Made by a program: the position numbers and the translations under genes. A model generated the notes under the pieces. The model did not search any database, was not told the origin of the DNA, and saw nothing but the letters and a program-made list of their open reading frames with translations. A stretch of 64,000 nucleotides of DNA, from NCBI GenBank assembly GCA_020444165.1, contig JAHLLK010000001.1, positions 124,001 through 188,000 on the forward strand, written 5' to 3'. Source of the stretch: Deltaproteobacteria bacterium (GTDB lineage Bacteria > Desulfobacterota > Desulfarculia > Desulfarculales > Desulfarculaceae). Shown here piece after piece: positions 6,858 to 16,334 of this stretch (within the stretch, counting starts at the first letter, position 1; the number at the start of each line of letters is the position of its first letter).

Positions 6858-9428
6858 ATGCCCATCCTGGCGGACGATCTGAACACCGGACAATGGCGGG
6901 GGCTCTCGGCCGCCGAGGCCGCCGCCCGCCTGCAAGCCCAGGGGTGCAACGAGTTGCCTTCGGCCCAGCCGCGCAGCTTCTGGGCCATTGCCTGGGGAGT
7001 GGTGCGGGAGCCCATGCTGCTTCTCTTGCTCGGCGCGGGCGGCGTCTACCTGCTCCTGGGCGACCTGCGCGAGGCCCTGATGCTCCTGGCCTTCGTGGTG
7101 CTGGTCACCGGCATCACCCTTTACCAGGAAGGCAAGACCGAGAAGGCCCTGGCTTCCCTGCGCCGCCTGGCCAGCCCCCGGGCCCTGGTGCTGCGGGACG
7201 GGGAGCAGCAGCGCATCCCCGGCCGCGAGGTGGTGGTCGGCGATCTGATCCTCCTGGCCGAGGGGGACCGGGTGCCGGCCGACGCCACGGTGTTGGCCTG
7301 CCGCAACCTGTTCCTGGACGAATCCCTCTTGACCGGCGAGTCCGAACCGGTGGGCAAGGAGCCTTGCGCGTCGGCCGATACCCCTTTGGGGCCGGCCAGC
7401 GCGGGCAACCCCACGGCCATCTACTCCGGCAGCCTGGTGGTGGGCGGCCTGGCCCTGGCCCGGGTGGCCGCCATTGGCCTCTCCACCGAGCTGGGACGCA
7501 TCGGCCGGGCCTTGTCCGAACTGGAAACCGAGCCCACCCCCCTGCAAACCGAGACCAGCCGGCTGGTGTGGCGGCTGGCTTGGGCCGGGGCGGCCTTGTG
7601 CACCCTGGTGGTGGTGCTCTACGGCCTGACCCGGCAGGACTGGCTGCACGGCTTTCTGGCCGGCCTGACCCTGGCCATGGCCATGCTCCCCGAGGAGTTC
7701 CCCGTGGTGCTGGCCATCTTCCTGGCCCTGGGCGCCTGGCGCATTTCCCAGCACCGGGTGCTGACCCGCCGCATCCCGGCGGTGGAAACCCTGGGCTCGG
7801 CCACGGTCTTGTGCACGGACAAGACCGGCACCCTCACGGAAAACCGGATGTCCTTGGCCGCCATGCAGGCCAGCGGCGAGTCCTGCGACCTGGAATCCGG
7901 CTGTTTTGAGCATCTGCCGGAAAATTTCCACCAGCTCCTGGAATTCGGGGTGCTGGCCAGCCAAGAGGACCCGGTGGACCCCATGGAGCGGGCCATCCGG
8001 GAGGCGGGGGAAAAATGGCTGGGCGGCAGCGAACACTGGCACCAGGACTGGGAGCTGGTGCGGGAGTACCCCCTGACCCGCGAACTGCTGGCCATTTCCC
8101 ACGTCTGGCGCGGCGCGGCCAGCGGGCAGTGGGTGGTGGCGGCCAAGGGCGCTCCCGAGGCGGTGGCCGATCTCTGCCACCTGGACGCCGCGGCCACGGC
8201 CCACCTGGACGAACTGGTGCGGCAAATGGGCGCCCAGGGGCTCCGCACCCTGGGGGTGGCCGCGGCGCGGCAGGAAGCCCGCGACCTGCCCGACGGGCAA
8301 CATGACTTCCAGTTCCAGTTCATGGGCCTCTTGGGGCTCCGGGATCCCCTCCGGGCCTCGGCCCCCCAGGCCATTGCCGAGTGCTACCGGGCCGGGATAC
8401 GGGTCATCATGATCACCGGCGATCACCCCACCACGGCCCGCTGCATCGCGGCCCAGGCCGGCCTCCGGGACGCGGAGCGGGTGATCACCGGGGCGGAGAT
8501 GGCCGCCTGGGACCAGGCCGAGCTGGAGCGGCGCCTCGACGGGGTCAACGTGTTCGCCCGGGTGGCCCCGGAAGAGAAGCTGCGGCTGGTGCAGGCCCTC
8601 AAGGCCCAGGGCCAGGTGGTGGCCATGACCGGCGACGGGGTGAACGACGCCCCGGCGCTCAAAGCCGCGCACATCGGGGTGGCCATGGGGGCGCGGGGCA
8701 CCGACGTGGCCCGGGAGGCGGCGGACCTGGTGCTGTTGGATGATGACTTCGCCTCCATCGTGGCCGCGGTGCGCCTGGGCCGGCGCATCTTCGACAATCT
8801 CAAAAAGGCCATGGCCTATGTGCTGGCCGTGCACGTGCCCATTGCCGGCTTGTCCCTGGCCCCGGTGCTTCTCGGCTGGCCCCTGATTCTCCTGCCGGTG
8901 CACATCGTGTTCCTGGAGATGATCATCGACCCCTCGTGCACCTTGGTTTTCGAAGCCGAACCGGGCAACCCCGGGCTCATGGAGCGGCCGCCGCGGGACC
9001 CGGCCGAGCCCCTGTTCAACTGGCGGATCATCCTGCTGAGCCTCCTGCAGGGGGTGTCGGTCTTGACCGTGCTCCTGGTGGTCTATCTGGTCACCAGTTA
9101 CCGGGGGCAGGGCCCGGACGAAGCCCGGGCCCTCACCTTCACCAGCCTGGTGGTGGCCAACCTCGGCTTGATCCTCACCAACCGTTCCTGGTCCCTGTCC
9201 ATCCTGGGCTCGCTCCGGCGGCCCAACCCGGCCCTGTGGTGGGTATTGGGAGGGGCGGCCGGGGTGCTGGGCCTGGTCCTTTTCCTGCCGGGGCTCCGCA
9301 ACTTGTTCCATTTCTGCTTGCTGCACTGGCCCGACCTCTTGATCTGCCTGGCCGCCGGCTTCTTGGGCATCGCCTGGTTCGAGGTGTTCAAGTTTTTCCG
9401 GCGGCGCCGGCCCGCCGCCCGGAGTTGA
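6858..9428 (+). CDS. P-type cation-transporting ATPase (class II-like, probable Ca2+/cation pump)
   Basis: The protein has 856 residues from the ATG at 6858 (GGGAG upstream; an in-frame ATG at 6834 is an alternative). Motifs in order: actuator LTGESEPVGK; membrane PEEFP in TM4; phosphorylation site DKTGTLTEN; nucleotide domain KGAPEAV; TGDHPTTA; hinge MTGDGVNDAPALK; then a six-helix C-terminal membrane bundle. It lacks N-terminal heavy-metal domains and a CPC motif, which argues against a Cu/Zn exporter. PEEFP in place of PEGLP is seen in a bacterial branch of uncertain ion specificity. It is divergent from the sigma-54 regulator, which may control it. Confidence 0.9.
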   Translation: MPILADDLNTGQWRGLSAAEAAARLQAQGCNELPSAQPRSFWAIAWGVVREPMLLLLLGAGGVYLLLGDLREALMLLAFVVLVTGITLYQEGKTEKALASLRRLASPRALVLRDGEQQRIPGREVVVGDLILLAEGDRVPADATVLACRNLFLDESLLTGESEPVGKEPCASADTPLGPASAGNPTAIYSGSLVVGGLALARVAAIGLSTELGRIGRALSELETEPTPLQTETSRLVWRLAWAGAALCTLVVVLYGLTRQDWLHGFLAGLTLAMAMLPEEFPVVLAIFLALGAWRISQHRVLTRRIPAVETLGSATVLCTDKTGTLTENRMSLAAMQASGESCDLESGCFEHLPENFHQLLEFGVLASQEDPVDPMERAIREAGEKWLGGSEHWHQDWELVREYPLTRELLAISHVWRGAASGQWVVAAKGAPEAVADLCHLDAAATAHLDELVRQMGAQGLRTLGVAAARQEARDLPDGQHDFQFQFMGLLGLRDPLRASAPQAIAECYRAGIRVIMITGDHPTTARCIAAQAGLRDAERVITGAEMAAWDQAELERRLDGVNVFARVAPEEKLRLVQALKAQGQVVAMTGDGVNDAPALKAAHIGVAMGARGTDVAREAADLVLLDDDFASIVAAVRLGRRIFDNLKKAMAYVLAVHVPIAGLSLAPVLLGWPLILLPVHIVFLEMIIDPSCTLVFEAEPGNPGLMERPPRDPAEPLFNWRIILLSLLQGVSVLTVLLVVYLVTSYRGQGPDEARALTFTSLVVANLGLILTNRSWSLSILGSLRRPNPALWWVLGGAAGVLGLVLFLPGLRNLFHFCLLHWPDLLICLAAGFLGIAWFEVFKFFRRRRPAARS

Positions 9429-9448
9429 CCCGGCCGCAGAAAAACGAA

Positions 9449-9480
9449 AGGCGGCCGCCCCCCGCGGGAGACGGCCGCCC
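9449..9480. terminator. Hairpin between convergent P-type ATPase and oadB genes
   Basis: The arms GGCGGCCG and CGGCCGCC form an 8-bp GC stem in the 74-base gap between the two convergent stops. There is no T-tract, so it is only a possible bidirectional stop signal. Confidence 0.35.
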
Positions 9481-9502
9481 CAAGGCTTGCCTCAAGAGAA
9501 TC

Positions 9503-10696
9503 CTAGAAGTTGATGAACAACCCCAGGAAGTAACCGCCGGCCACGGCCGAACCGATGACCCCGGCCACGTTGGGCCCCATGGCGTGCATGAGGAGGAAGT
9601 TCTTCTTGTTGGCCTGCTGGCCCATGTGGTGCACGATGCGGGCGCTCATGGGCACGGCCGACACGCCGGCCGCTCCCAGCATGGGGTTGAAGGGCTCCTT
9701 GGTGAGCTTGCTCATGAGCTTGCCCAGGATCACCCCGCCGCCGGTGCCCACGCAGAAGGCGGCCAGACCCAGGAACAGCACCAAGAGGGTGCGCGGGTCC
9801 ATCACCTTTTCCGCCGGCATGGACGCGCCGATGCCCAGCATCAAGAGAATGGTGATGATGTTGATCAGCTCGTTCTGGGCCGTGTGGTTGAGCCGTTCCA
9901 CCACCCCGGACTCCCGGAACAGGTTGCCCAACAGGAGGAAGCCCACCAGCGGCGCGCTCTTGGGGATCAACAGGATGATCACCAGCATGGCCATGATGGG
10001 GAACAGGATGCGCTCGGTGCGGCTGACCGGCCTGAGCGCCGGCTTCATGTAGGTCTTCCGCTCCTCGACGCTGGTCAAGAGCTTGATGATGGGCGGCTGG
10101 ATGATGGCCACCATGGCCATGTAGGAGTAGGCCGCGGTGGCGGTGATGCCCATGATGTTCGGGGCCAACAAGCCGGTGGTGTATATGGTGGTGGGGCCGT
10201 CCGCTCCGCCGATGATGCCGATGGAGCAGGCCTCCTTGATGGTGAAGCCCCACTCCGGGATCAGCAGCCCGATGGCCAGGGCGCCCAGGAAGCTGGTGTA
10301 GATGCCGATCTGCGCCGCCGCGCCCAGGATGAAGGCCTTGGGGTTGGCGATGAGCGGGCTGAAGTCGGTTAGCGCGCCGATGCCGAAGAAGATGAACTGC
10401 GGCAGGATGGTCCAGGTGTAAAGGCCGTACTTCAGGATGATGCCCAGCACGCCGGCCATGCCGGGGCCCATGCCCGCCTCGGGTTGAGAGGTCAAGCCGG
10501 TTAGCGGCAGGTTGGCCAGAATCATGCCCGCCCCGATGGGCAGAAGCTCATAGGGCTCCCATTCCTTGGCAATGGCCAGGAAGATGAAGCCCAGGCCCAC
10601 CAGGATCATGATGATGTGCGGCAAGTCCAGGTTGCCGAACCCCATCTGCACACCCAGAATCTTGAGAACGCCCTGATGGTATTCGTAAAAGTTCAT
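9503..10696 (-). CDS. oadB: Sodium ion-translocating decarboxylase beta subunit (OadB family)
   Basis: The 397-residue polytopic membrane protein carries the OadB/GcdB/MmdB signatures GIGALTDFSPLIANPK (about residues 105-120) and GGADGPTTIY, whose Asp is the Na+-coupling residue in the family, plus MSARIVHHMGQ near the C-terminus. The beta subunit decarboxylates carboxybiotin and pumps Na+ out. The small gamma gene overlaps its start (ATGA). No carboxyltransferase alpha or biotin-carrier gene is adjacent, so the substrate (oxaloacetate, methylmalonyl-CoA or glutaconyl-CoA) cannot be told from context. Confidence 0.93.
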   Translation of the reverse strand: MNFYEYHQGVLKILGVQMGFGNLDLPHIIMILVGLGFIFLAIAKEWEPYELLPIGAGMILANLPLTGLTSQPEAGMGPGMAGVLGIILKYGLYTWTILPQFIFFGIGALTDFSPLIANPKAFILGAAAQIGIYTSFLGALAIGLLIPEWGFTIKEACSIGIIGGADGPTTIYTTGLLAPNIMGITATAAYSYMAMVAIIQPPIIKLLTSVEERKTYMKPALRPVSRTERILFPIMAMLVIILLIPKSAPLVGFLLLGNLFRESGVVERLNHTAQNELINIITILLMLGIGASMPAEKVMDPRTLLVLFLGLAAFCVGTGGGVILGKLMSKLTKEPFNPMLGAAGVSAVPMSARIVHHMGQQANKKNFLLMHAMGPNVAGVIGSAVAGGYFLGLFINF

Positions 10697-10869
10697 GCCT
10701 TCGCCTCCTTGGCGGCCTCTTCCAAACGCTCCTTTTTACGCTTTTCAAAGCCTTGGACGATCTTGCCCATATAGTGGGTGAAGATTGCCAGGAGGGACAT
10801 GATGAGGAAGACCACAAGGAGCCCGCCCCAGACTATGCTCCAGGCTTGACCCCAATCAACCGGTTGCAT
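10693..10869 (-). CDS. oadG: OadG-family small gamma subunit
   Basis: This 58-residue protein starts at the ATG at 10869 with GGGAGG 5 nt upstream and overlaps the oadB start by four bases. One hydrophobic helix (about residues 11-31) is followed by a charged Lys/Glu-rich tail, the layout of gamma subunits that anchor and assemble the decarboxylase. Without a known paralogue nearby it is identified by size, topology and its position in front of oadB. Confidence 0.8.
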   Translation of the reverse strand: MQPVDWGQAWSIVWGGLLVVFLIMSLLAIFTHYMGKIVQGFEKRKKERLEEAAKEAKA

Positions 10870-10893
10870 TTGTACCTCCCCTAGGGTGAGATC

Positions 10894-11194
10894 GATGTCC
10901 GGTGCTTCCCGCGCCGGGCATCTTGAAGTCTTGGCAAAACCGTATCTGCCAAGTACTGAAAATCACTCGCCTATCCGGCGGGTGATTTGGCGGGCCCTCT
11001 CTTCCCGGAGTCCCCGGCAAGTTAGCTTGTCGGGAGCGGTTCGCCCGGGGCTCCCCGGCCAATTGGCCTGGGGGGAACCTTGGCCCGCCAGCGGCCTATG
11101 GTGAACACTCAACAGCGTGAAAATATACTTAACTGATGGCTAATAAACTTTTTATCAGCTTGCTTGCCGTTATCCCGCCCCGCGGCGGGGCCTC
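10894..11194 (+). repeat. Modular palindromic repeat family 2, copy B
   Basis: This copy lies in the 495-base spacer upstream of oadG. In order it has an imperfect hairpin GATGTCCGGTGC...GCCGGGCATC, a TTGGCAAAA segment, a stem AATCACTCGCC/GGCGGGTGATT followed by TTGGCGGGCC, two more GC hairpins, and an AT-rich ~90-base tail ending in GGGGCCTC. The same modules in the same order recur at 14910-15166, 32360-32503 (shortened) and 44572-44858 (inverted). It contains no open frame. The remaining bases up to 11364 show nothing I recognise. Confidence 0.6.
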
Positions 11195-11364
11195 ATGGTG
11201 AACCGGCCGCCGGACGCCTTGGCCCGCGGCCGCGATCAATTCCTAGCCCTGACCGTGGTGATTCTATGAATCGCCCTCGGGATTGTCAATAGCCAAGCTG
11301 TATTGTAGCTACAAAGTGAAACCACCAGGCCATACTGCCCCTTCCGGGGGCGTTTGGCAAGGGT

Positions 11365-12504
11365 TTACCTAGTGAAATCGGCGATGGTTTCCAGATAGAT
11401 CCGGGCCGCGGTTTCCACCTGGGCCCAGGGCACCCATTCTTCCGGGGCATGGGCCTCCTGCAGGCGGCCGGGGCCCAGGAGGACCGGCTTGATCCCCGCG
11501 GCCCACAGGAGGTTGGCGTCGGAGTGGCTGCGGAAGGCCGCCGGTTGCCAGGACATTTCCAAGCGGTGGAAAGCCCCCTCCAGGGCCTCCACCAGCCTTC
11601 CCTTGGCCGGCAGTTCGTAACCGTGGTGGATGGTGGTGAACAACAGATCCAGGTCCAACTGGGGAGTCGCGGCCTGGCGCACGGCCGCCAGCTCCTCCAG
11701 CTCGGTCGTGAGCAGACCCAGGGCGGTGTCCGGCGGCAGGTGGCAGTCAATCCAGGCCTCGCACATCTCCGGCACCACAAAGCCCTCGGGCGAACTCAGG
11801 ATGTCGCGGATGTTGGCCACCACCTCGGGATGGGTCTGGTGCAGGAAGCCGGTGACCTCCAACAGGAGCCGCAGCACCGCCTCCACCGGGTTGTCACCGG
11901 GCCGGGCCAGGGAGGCGTGGCGCCGGATGCCCCGGGCCCGCACCTGGGACTCCAGGTAGCCGTAGTGGGTAAGGCAGACCATCAGGTCGGTGGGCTCGCC
12001 GATGATGGCCCAGGGGGCGTGATACTCCTCCACCAGCCGTCGCGCGCCGTCGCCTTCCTCCTCCTCGCCCACCACCAGGGCCAGGCCCACCGGCGGCAGG
12101 GGAGGGCCGGCTGCCCACATCGCCAGGCAGGCCTCCACCAGGGCCGCGCAACCGCCCTTCATGTCCGCCGCGCCCAGGCCGTAAACCAGGGCGTCCCGCT
12201 CCACATAGCCGTAGTTCTCCAGGTCGTAGGCGGGCACCGTGTCCAGATGGCCCACCAACAGGAGCTCCAGGTCGCCGTGGTCCGGCAGCACCAGGAGGTT
12301 GGCCCGGTTCTCGTCCACCTCCTGCAAGGTGCAGGCCACTCCGGCCCGCCGGAACACCCCGGCCAGGTAGTCCACCGCCGCCTCTTCCTTGCCATAGGGG
12401 CTGTAGATATCCAACAGCCGCCGGAGAATCCGGTGGAGGCGACGGTGGTCGATGGCGCGGCTCGGTTCAGGCACGGCGGCGGCTTTCCCCCTTGACCCCG
12501 GCAT
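11365..12504 (-). CDS. M20-family metallopeptidase / deacylase (ArgE/DapE type)
   Basis: The protein has 379 residues, typical of M20 enzymes. Metal ligands and catalytic residues are in place: GHLDTVP (His and the assisting Asp), GAADMKGG (bridging Asp), GEEEEGD (catalytic and ligand Glu), GEPTD, and a final His in the AHAPEEW segment. A dimerisation domain sits between about residues 180 and 290. Members hydrolyse N-acyl amino acids or dipeptides; the substrate is not evident here. The ATG at 12504 overlaps the GNAT gene by 38 bases. A GTG at 12474 would reduce this to a short overlap and may be the real start. Confidence 0.87.
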   Translation of the reverse strand: MPGSRGKAAAVPEPSRAIDHRRLHRILRRLLDIYSPYGKEEAAVDYLAGVFRRAGVACTLQEVDENRANLLVLPDHGDLELLLVGHLDTVPAYDLENYGYVERDALVYGLGAADMKGGCAALVEACLAMWAAGPPLPPVGLALVVGEEEEGDGARRLVEEYHAPWAIIGEPTDLMVCLTHYGYLESQVRARGIRRHASLARPGDNPVEAVLRLLLEVTGFLHQTHPEVVANIRDILSSPEGFVVPEMCEAWIDCHLPPDTALGLLTTELEELAAVRQAATPQLDLDLLFTTIHHGYELPAKGRLVEALEGAFHRLEMSWQPAAFRSHSDANLLWAAGIKPVLLGPGRLQEAHAPEEWVPWAQVETAARIYLETIADFTR

Positions 12505-13036
12505 GGTGCCCCCCGGCCTTGGCTTCCCGGCGGTGGGTGTCCATGTTCAGGGAAAGGAACACGTGGCGCTCCGGCGAGCGGAAGCCCATGCGCCGGAAAA
12601 AGGCCAGGGCCGGATGGTTGTCCGCCTGGGTGTCCACCAGGATGATGCGGGCCCCGGTCTCTTCCATGATGTCCAGGAAGCGGGCGAAAAGTTTTTGGGC
12701 CACGCCGGCCCGCTGAAAATCCGGGTGCACGCCCAGCCACACCAGGTAGCCGTACTTCCAGGCGGAGCGGCGTTTTTCGATGGTGGTGCCCAAAAGAAAG
12801 CCGGCCAGGCGGCCTTCCTGCTCAGCCACCAGGCAGTTCTCCGGGTCGGACTGGAACAGGCCCACCACCTCGTACTCGTCCCAAGTGCGGTAGAGGTTGG
12901 GGTAATCCTGGGGGGTGAAGAGCTGCTCGCCCAAATGAAAGATCTGGGCCAGATCGTCTATTTGCATCTCCCGCACCAACAGGGCCGGGCGCCGGCCTTT
13001 TTTGCCGTTGGGCGAGGAACCTTGCTCAGAGGACAT
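12467..13036 (-). CDS. GNAT-family N-acetyltransferase
   Basis: The 189-residue protein begins at the ATG at 13036, with AGGAGG at good spacing. The acetyl-CoA loop is visible as VHPDFQRAGVAQKLF (about residues 110-124), preceded by a strand reading YLVWLGV and followed by NHPALAFFRRMGF, the usual motif B region. The substrate is unknown. It is sandwiched between lepA and the M20 peptidase, with overlap into the latter, so a joint role in modifying and unmodifying an amino group is possible but not shown. Confidence 0.83.
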   Translation of the reverse strand: MSSEQGSSPNGKKGRRPALLVREMQIDDLAQIFHLGEQLFTPQDYPNLYRTWDEYEVVGLFQSDPENCLVAEQEGRLAGFLLGTTIEKRRSAWKYGYLVWLGVHPDFQRAGVAQKLFARFLDIMEETGARIILVDTQADNHPALAFFRRMGFRSPERHVFLSLNMDTHRREAKAGGHHAGVKGESRRRA

Positions 13037-13071
13037 GTTCGCCGGCCTCCTGCCGGCCAAATTCCAATGGT

Positions 13072-14883
13072 TTAGGAATCGGTGTCGGTTTGCAATACGG
13101 CCAGGAAGGCCTTCTGGGGGATGGGGACATTGCCCACCGTCTTCATGCGCTTCTTGCCTTCCTTCTGCTTTTCCAAGAGCTTGCGCTTGCGGGACACGTC
13201 ACCGCCGTAGCACTTGGACGTGACGTCCTTGCGGAAGGCGTTGATGGTGGCGCGGGCGATGATGGTGCCGCCGATGGCTCCCTGCACGGCGATCTTGAAC
13301 TGCTGGCGGGGGATGGAATCCTTCAGGCGGTTCACGGCGTGGAGCGCCCGGGCCCGGGCGAACTCGCGGTGCACCAGCATGGACAGGGCGTCCACCTTCT
13401 CGCCGTTGACCAGGATGTCCAGCTTCACCAGATCTCCCTTGCGGTAGCCGATGAGCTCGTAGTCAAACGAACCGTAGCCCTGGGTCACGGTCTTCAACTT
13501 GTCGTAGAAATCGTAGATCACCTCGGCCAGGGGCAGCTCGATGGTCAGCTCCACCCGGCCCGTGGAGGGGTAGGTGAGCCGGTTGTTCTCGCCGCGCCGC
13601 TCCAGGCACAGGGGCACCACCACCCCGATGTAGCGCTCGGGCATCAGGATGGAGGCCTTGACAAAGGGCTCCTCGCAAAAATCGATGCTGGCCGGGTCGG
13701 GGTAGAGGGCCGGGTTCTCGATCTCCTGGGTCTCGCCGTTGGTGGTGTGGATGATGTAGCGCACGCTGGGCGCGGTGAGGATGAGGGACAGGCCGAACTC
13801 GCGCTCCAGGCGCTCCTGCACCACTTCCAGGTGCAACAGCCCCAAAAAGCCGCAGCGGAACCCGGTGCCCAGGGCCTGGGAGTAGTCCTTCTGATAGGTC
13901 AGGCTGGCGTCGTTCAGCTTCAGCTTGTCCAGGGCGTCGGCCAGCTCGGGGTAGTCGTCGGTGGCCATGGGGTAGATGGAGGAAAACACCACCGGTTTGG
14001 CCTCGCGGAAGCCGGGCAGCGGCGTCGCGGCCGGATCCTCGACATGGGTCACCGTGTCGCCCACCCGGGTGTCGGCCACGGTCTTGATGCCGGCCATGAG
14101 ATACCCCACCTGGCCGGCCACCAGGCTCTTGACCGCGCTGCGTTTGCCGCCCTTGAACTGACCCACCTCGGTGACCTCGTAGGTCACGCCGCTGTGCATG
14201 AACTTGATCTTGTGCCCGGCGGCCAATTGCCCTTCCATGATCCGGAGGAACACCACGGTGCCCCGGTAGGGGTCGTATTGGGCGTCGAAGATGAGGGCCT
14301 GCAAGGGGGCGGCGGCGTCCCCTTTCGGCGGGGGCAGCATGGTCACCACCGCCTCCAGCACCGCCGCGATGTTGGTGCCCTCCTTGGCGCTGATCGCGAT
14401 GGCCGCGTCGCCGTCCAGGCCCAGGTCTTCGGTGATCTGCAGGCGGGTGGCTTCCACGTCGGCGGAAAGCAGGTCGATCTTGTTGATCACCGGCACCACT
14501 TCCAGGTTGTGCTCCATGGCCTGGTACAGGTTGGCCAGGGTCTGGGCCTCCACGCCCTGGGAGGCGTCCACCACCAGGAGCACGCCCTCGCAGGAAGCCA
14601 GGGCCCGGCTCACCTCGTAGGAAAAGTCCACGTGGCCCGGGGTGTCGATGAGATTCAGCTCGTAGGTCTTGCCGTCGGCCGCGGTGTAGGGCAGGGTGAT
14701 GGCCTGGCTTTTGATGGTGATGCCCCGCTCGCGCTCCAAATAGAGGTTGTCCAGGAACTGGTTTTGGAAATCGCGGTCGGCCACCCCGCCGCAGGCCTGG
14801 ATCAGCCGGTCGGCCAGGGTGGACTTGCCGTGGTCGATGTGGGCGATGATGCTGAAGTTCCTGGTATGTTCGCGATCAGCCAC
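13072..14883 (-). CDS. lepA: Elongation factor 4 (LepA)
   Basis: The protein has 603 residues, standard for LepA. It starts with GTG preceded by AGGAGG. G-motifs visible are AHIDHGKSTLADRL (G1), DTPGHVDF (G3) and NKIDLLSAD (G4). The LepA-specific C-terminal domain ends with YGGDVSRKRKLLEKQKEGKK, diagnostic against EF-G. LepA is a ribosomal GTPase implicated in translation under ionic or temperature stress and in 30S biogenesis. A copy of repeat family 2 lies directly upstream. Confidence 0.96.
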   Translation of the reverse strand: MADREHTRNFSIIAHIDHGKSTLADRLIQACGGVADRDFQNQFLDNLYLERERGITIKSQAITLPYTAADGKTYELNLIDTPGHVDFSYEVSRALASCEGVLLVVDASQGVEAQTLANLYQAMEHNLEVVPVINKIDLLSADVEATRLQITEDLGLDGDAAIAISAKEGTNIAAVLEAVVTMLPPPKGDAAAPLQALIFDAQYDPYRGTVVFLRIMEGQLAAGHKIKFMHSGVTYEVTEVGQFKGGKRSAVKSLVAGQVGYLMAGIKTVADTRVGDTVTHVEDPAATPLPGFREAKPVVFSSIYPMATDDYPELADALDKLKLNDASLTYQKDYSQALGTGFRCGFLGLLHLEVVQERLEREFGLSLILTAPSVRYIIHTTNGETQEIENPALYPDPASIDFCEEPFVKASILMPERYIGVVVPLCLERRGENNRLTYPSTGRVELTIELPLAEVIYDFYDKLKTVTQGYGSFDYELIGYRKGDLVKLDILVNGEKVDALSMLVHREFARARALHAVNRLKDSIPRQQFKIAVQGAIGGTIIARATINAFRKDVTSKCYGGDVSRKRKLLEKQKEGKKRMKTVGNVPIPQKAFLAVLQTDTDS

Positions 14884-14909
14884 GCGGGGTTCCTCCTAAT
14901 GGGTATGTC

Positions 14910-15166
14910 GCACGCTGCATCCTGCACCGTGCTCCTGGGAGTATGGGCAAAAGGGCGATTTCACCTCAGCAAGCAAAGCCTGCTGGAGCCCCGGATTCTG
15001 CCAATACTCACAAATCACGCGCCAATTTGGTTCGTGATTTGGCGGGCCATTTTTGGGGTTGATCCCTGGCTCGCTTGAGGCCTTGTGTATTTGACTAAAG
15101 CATGGTGTGACTAGTTAATTATTTATAATCACTCTGCTTTGTGGCATATTGCCGTGCGGCGGCCTC
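14910..15166 (+). repeat. Modular palindromic repeat family 2, copy A
   Basis: This copy begins 27 bases upstream of the lepA start. Modules: GCACGCTGCATCCTGCACCG, then GGGCAAAAGG with CAGCAAGC/GCCTGCTGG arms, then ACTCACAAATCACGC and TTCGTGATTTGGCGGGCCA, then GCTCGCTTGAGGCC and an AT-rich tail closed by GGCGGCCTC. It aligns with the reverse complement of copy D over essentially its whole length. No gene fits in this 548-base spacer; the rest (15167-15431) is GC-rich with nothing recognised. Confidence 0.62.
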
Positions 15167-15431
15167 ACTCCGGCTTCCGGACTCGGGCGGCGTGCGGGGA
15201 TTTTACCAGTAGAAAAGGCGGTCTACCGGCGTCTCTTGGCCCGGGCCGTAATTAACTCTACCTGCTGGGAGGATAACCTGGAGCCCAGGTTTCGTCAATC
15301 CAGCCCCCGGGCCAGGCGCGCGGCGCGCGGCGCGGGGCCGGGCTGGTGGTGGAGGGTAGGCGGCCAAGGGGCGGCGCGGCCGGGGATGCGGGGGAGCGGG
15401 CGCCCCGCCCCGGGGGCCGCCCTTCCCCGGA

Positions 15432-16109
15432 CTATTGGCTGAAGCTGATGTCGCCGTACCAGGCCTCGGCCTCTCCTCCGGTCTGGTCGGTGTCGGTCAT
15501 CACCGCGACTCCCCGCACGGGGGGCGGCTCCTCCTGAAACAGGCGGCGGTAGTCCTCGGGCACGTTGCGAGCCTCGGTGACCCAGCGTCCCACCAGGGCG
15601 GGGCCGCTTTCCACGGCCAGGGTCTTCACATTGTCCGGGGCAAAGGGGTTGCCCGTGAATTCGCCTTTGGGCAGCCGGTTGGCCCAGACATAACAAATGG
15701 AGGTGCGGTTCCAGGGGAAAAAGGCGTCGAAGATCACGTAGACCCGGGCCGGGAAGTCGTCGCCCTCCTTGGTCCAGGCGTTGCCTTTTTCCAGGATGTT
15801 CCTGACCTTCCAAGACCAATTGAGCACCGGGGTCACTTTCAAATCCACGCTGACCTCCCGGTAGAGCCCCCCGGCGGTGCCGTCGCTCTGGGCGAACAGC
15901 ACCTTGCCGTGGGGTCCCCGCACCAGGTCATAGCGGGTCTGGCCCTGGAACTCCTGGGTCTTCCAGCCCGCCAGGTCTCCGGCGCTGAAATTGCCCACCC
16001 GCTCCTCCTGGCCGGCCGCGGCGGCGCGGGGAGCCGCGCCCCCCAGGGCCAGCGTCCCCAGGAGCAAGATCACGCCCAGCGGGCCACGGAAGGGGGCCAG
16101 GGCCCTCAT
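15432..16109 (-). CDS. Secreted DUF3047 protein
   Basis: The protein has 225 residues from the ATG at 16109 (CAGGAG upstream). A signal peptide (about 1-28) ends with a hydrophobic stretch and an AAA cleavage region. The mature part matches the DUF3047 pattern, including LNWSWKVRNILEKGNAWTKE, DFPARVYVIFD, YVWANRLPKGEF and GVAVMTDTDQTGG near the C-terminus. The family is a periplasmic beta-sandwich-like domain of unknown function, common in Gram-negative bacteria. The reading frame continues far upstream, but that part covers repeat copy 1 and is unlikely to be translated. Confidence 0.82.
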   Translation of the reverse strand: MRALAPFRGPLGVILLLGTLALGGAAPRAAAAGQEERVGNFSAGDLAGWKTQEFQGQTRYDLVRGPHGKVLFAQSDGTAGGLYREVSVDLKVTPVLNWSWKVRNILEKGNAWTKEGDDFPARVYVIFDAFFPWNRTSICYVWANRLPKGEFTGNPFAPDNVKTLAVESGPALVGRWVTEARNVPEDYRRLFQEEPPPVRGVAVMTDTDQTGGEAEAWYGDISFSQ

Positions 16110-16334
16110 GATCCCCGATTCTCCTGCCGAATCCCCTGGCCGGTGGCGGCGCAACGGACATCCAGGCCGTGCCAAGGCCCGCCGGGCAGGGAAGCCTGCC
16201 GGAGCGCATGCCAACCGGGACAGCCGCGGCAGATGTAACCGGTGGGCGAAAGGCAGGGCGGTTCCTGGGACGGACGGTCGGTAGAACGGGATGAAACTGG
16301 GGAGGACATGACTGGAGACTCCCATAAGGGTTGA

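Noticed and set aside
6639..9326. An 895-residue frame opposite the P-type ATPase
   Set aside because: Its translation is His/Gln/Gly-rich, typical of the antisense frame of a GC-rich gene, with no domain; the plus-strand ATPase has all catalytic motifs.
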